In this document: piece after piece, positions 62,940-64,000 of the stretch | Layout: each line of letters starts with the position of its first letter | How positions within the stretch are numbered: the first letter of the stretch is position 1 | Source: Psychrobacillus sp. OK028 | Lineage (GTDB): Bacteria; Bacillota; Bacilli; Bacillales_A; Planococcaceae | Direction of reading: 5' to 3' | Length of the DNA: 64,000 nt | Assembly: GCF_900103605.1 (NCBI RefSeq) | Contig: NZ_FNHY01000001.1 | Coordinates: 124,001-188,000 of the forward strand | Translations under genes and position numbers: made by a program | Notes under the pieces: model-generated | Told to the model about the DNA's origin: nothing | The model's input: only the letters and a program-made list of their open reading frames with translations | Databases searched by the model: none

Positions 62940-63602
62940 GTGAAGGTACGAATGGAGTGGGTGTATAAAACGCCGCCAGGAGCGCTCATGGAATTCTTTT
63001 CAGAAGAAGTACCAGCTGCACAAGCACTTTTGTTTGCGGAAGATATGGAGCGAACGGGACGACTAAAGCAGGTGACCTTTGTGGATCGGTTCGATAGTTC
63101 ATGGACTGTGAAGGAATTAAAAGGTTATTTGAAGGGTATTGAGACAGAGCCACATAATGTGACGGTCTATTTTGATGGAGGATATGACCGTCAAACGAAA
63201 GGTTCAGGACTTGGTTGTGTCATTTATTATGAACAGAATGGAAAGGCATATCGACTAAGAAGAAATGCTACTACAACGGGTTTAGAATCGAATAATGAAG
63301 CAGAATACGCAGCCATGCATCTAGGACTAAAGGAACTGGATTTACTAGGTGTTCATCATTTGCCTGTTCGTTTTATAGGGGATTCACAGGTCGTTATTAA
63401 TCATTTAAACGGCGAGTGGCCGGTAATCGAGCGAGATTTAACAGGCTGGGCTGATCGCATTGAAGCAAAACTAAAAGAGCTAGGTATTCAAGCGGAATAC
63501 GAACTAGTACCAAGGAAATTGAATGGGGAAGCAGACCGTTTAGCTACACAGGGTTTGAACGGTATTGAGATTCAAGCAGTGGTTGAATTAGTGGAGGATT
63601 AA
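62940..63602 (+). CDS. Ribonuclease HI-like protein
   Basis: The 220-residue protein starts at GTG, 7 bases after AAGGAGGA; an in-frame ATG at 62904 lies before it. An N-terminal region (about 1-75, perhaps a small RNA-binding helper) precedes the RNase H domain (about 80-210). Catalytic residues are in YFDGGYD, NNEAEYAA, IGDSQVVI and GEADRLATQ, so the D-E-D-D set is intact. It resembles B. subtilis YpdQ-type proteins. It may cleave RNA in RNA-DNA hybrids, though activity in that group varies. Confidence 0.9.
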   Translation: MKVRMEWVYKTPPGALMEFFSEEVPAAQALLFAEDMERTGRLKQVTFVDRFDSSWTVKELKGYLKGIETEPHNVTVYFDGGYDRQTKGSGLGCVIYYEQNGKAYRLRRNATTTGLESNNEAEYAAMHLGLKELDLLGVHHLPVRFIGDSQVVINHLNGEWPVIERDLTGWADRIEAKLKELGIQAEYELVPRKLNGEADRLATQGLNGIEIQAVVELVED

Positions 63603-63639
63603 GTGCTCGTAATGGGCTAAGAGCATTAGATATGTAGAA

Positions 63640-63671
63640 AACACCAGTGTCTAAGACACTGGTGTTTTTTT
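63640..63671 (+). terminator. Terminator after RNase HI-like gene
   Basis: AACACCAGTGTC and GACACTGGTGTT form a perfect 12-bp stem with a TAA loop, followed by TTTTTT; it also faces the convergent gene. Confidence 0.95.
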
Positions 63672-63680
63672 ACTCTAATT

Positions 63681-64000
63681 TTATAAGTGTGCTGTATTTT
63701 CCTGTTTTGCTGGCGAATCGTTGTTGTCTTCCGGTAACGATTCTACTTTTTTTGCTAGTTTCTTTTGCTGGGATTTTGGAAATGCTTGTTTTGCCTGTGC
63801 TTTTGAGTTGGCGTCTTGTACATTTTCGTTATAATATTGAACACTTGTCATTGCACCCTCTTCAACCATACGATTATCATCTGGATCATGCGGGTCTGAA
63901 AAACCTGTCTTCGTCATTTGACTTGGTTTTCTGTTTTGAGAAGACAACTTCGAATCAAGTTTAGTTTTAGAATTTTTCACTGCTGTTTTTAATTGTGATT
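63681..64000 (-). CDS. Hydrophilic hypothetical protein (start beyond window)
   Basis: The reading frame stays open to the window edge: 99 codons after an in-frame GTG at 63980 that has no ribosome site, and seven sense codons further out. The product is rich in Lys, Asn, Gln, Ser and Asp with no signal or membrane segment. It contains FSDPHDPDDNRMVEEGAMT. The composition resembles small stress or spore-associated proteins of Bacillales, but I do not recognise the family. The true start is probably outside the window. Confidence 0.6.
   Translation of the reverse strand, partial: SQLKTAVKNSKTKLDSKLSSQNRKPSQMTKTGFSDPHDPDDNRMVEEGAMTSVQYYNENVQDANSKAQAKQAFPKSQQKKLAKKVESLPEDNNDSPAKQENTAHL

Noticed and set aside
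63647..63964. 105-codon plus-strand frame opposite the hydrophilic ORF
   Set aside because: It begins within the terminator region and is the shadow of the minus-strand frame; it lacks a ribosome site.

Overview
The window is AT-rich chromosomal DNA of a Gram-positive, probably spore-forming Bacillales. I infer the Planococcaceae/Caryophanaceae side (Psychrobacillus, Lysinibacillus, Sporosarcina type). The evidence is four SLH-domain proteins including a probable S-layer protein, a TasA/SipW matrix locus, strong AGGAGG ribosome binding sites, frequent TTG/GTG starts and a LplABC-type transporter. I found no rRNA, tRNA, transposase, phage gene or CRISPR array.

Layout. 1-3804 (minus): a TPP-dependent decarboxylase/synthase-like enzyme cut by the window edge, preceded by a GAF-PAS-GGDEF-EAL cyclic-di-GMP protein. 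4661-7431: a matrix-fibre locus (TasA/camelysin-like protein, TapA-like acidic protein, SipW-type signal peptidase, membrane-tethered TasA-like protein). 7603-8561: a probable c-di-GMP-II riboswitch with an overlapping terminator, then an orphan LuxR-type response regulator. 8747-12585: an ascorbate-family PTS (A, B, C) with a split transketolase. 12867-19331: a TetR regulator divergent from a ketone-body or short 3-oxo-acid operon (CoA-transferase A/B, 3-hydroxyacyl-CoA dehydrogenase, SDR, thiolase, MFS importer). 19960-28515: SLH-anchored GDSL hydrolase, secreted beta-propeller protein, a membrane protein of unknown function, a 51-codon gene and another SLH protein.

29408-47799 looks like one polysaccharide-utilisation locus. 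It holds a secreted propeller/CBM protein, a deacetylase-like protein, a DegT aminotransferase, a cytoplasmic propeller protein, an esterase, a regulator fusing a GntR HTH to a solute-binding domain, a heparinase II/III-type lyase, a DUF624 protein, a LplB-LplC-lipoprotein importer and an epimerase-like protein. Three promoters in it carry the same operator, ATACATGTA-N3-TACATGTAT, just downstream of the -10 box. I propose that the GntR fusion represses all three.

48326-57787: Vpr-like subtilase, undecaprenyl-diphosphate-synthase-like protein, SLH-CAP protein, S-layer-like protein (minus) and a VanZ-like protein. 58135-60113: MacB-type ABC pair. 60149-62589: small zinc-ribbon protein, stand-alone EAL phosphodiesterase, then a 41-codon secreted-peptide gene lying 39 bp from, and divergent to, a PlcR-like HTH-TPR regulator. 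The peptide ends LDLPYVH, close to PapR of the Bacillus cereus group, so this looks like a PlcR/PapR-type quorum-sensing pair in an unusual arrangement. 62940-64000: RNase HI-like protein and a partial hydrophilic ORF.

Intergenic DNA is rich in repeats: two arrays of about 21-bp units with core CGAGAGTAA, a 227-248 bp tandem duplication carrying GGGCTAT units and a terminator, a GC-rich element in four copies, and a large nested palindrome. Three themes link the genes: c-di-GMP and biofilm matrix, cell-surface (SLH) display, and import and degradation of an acidic and/or acetylated polysaccharide.
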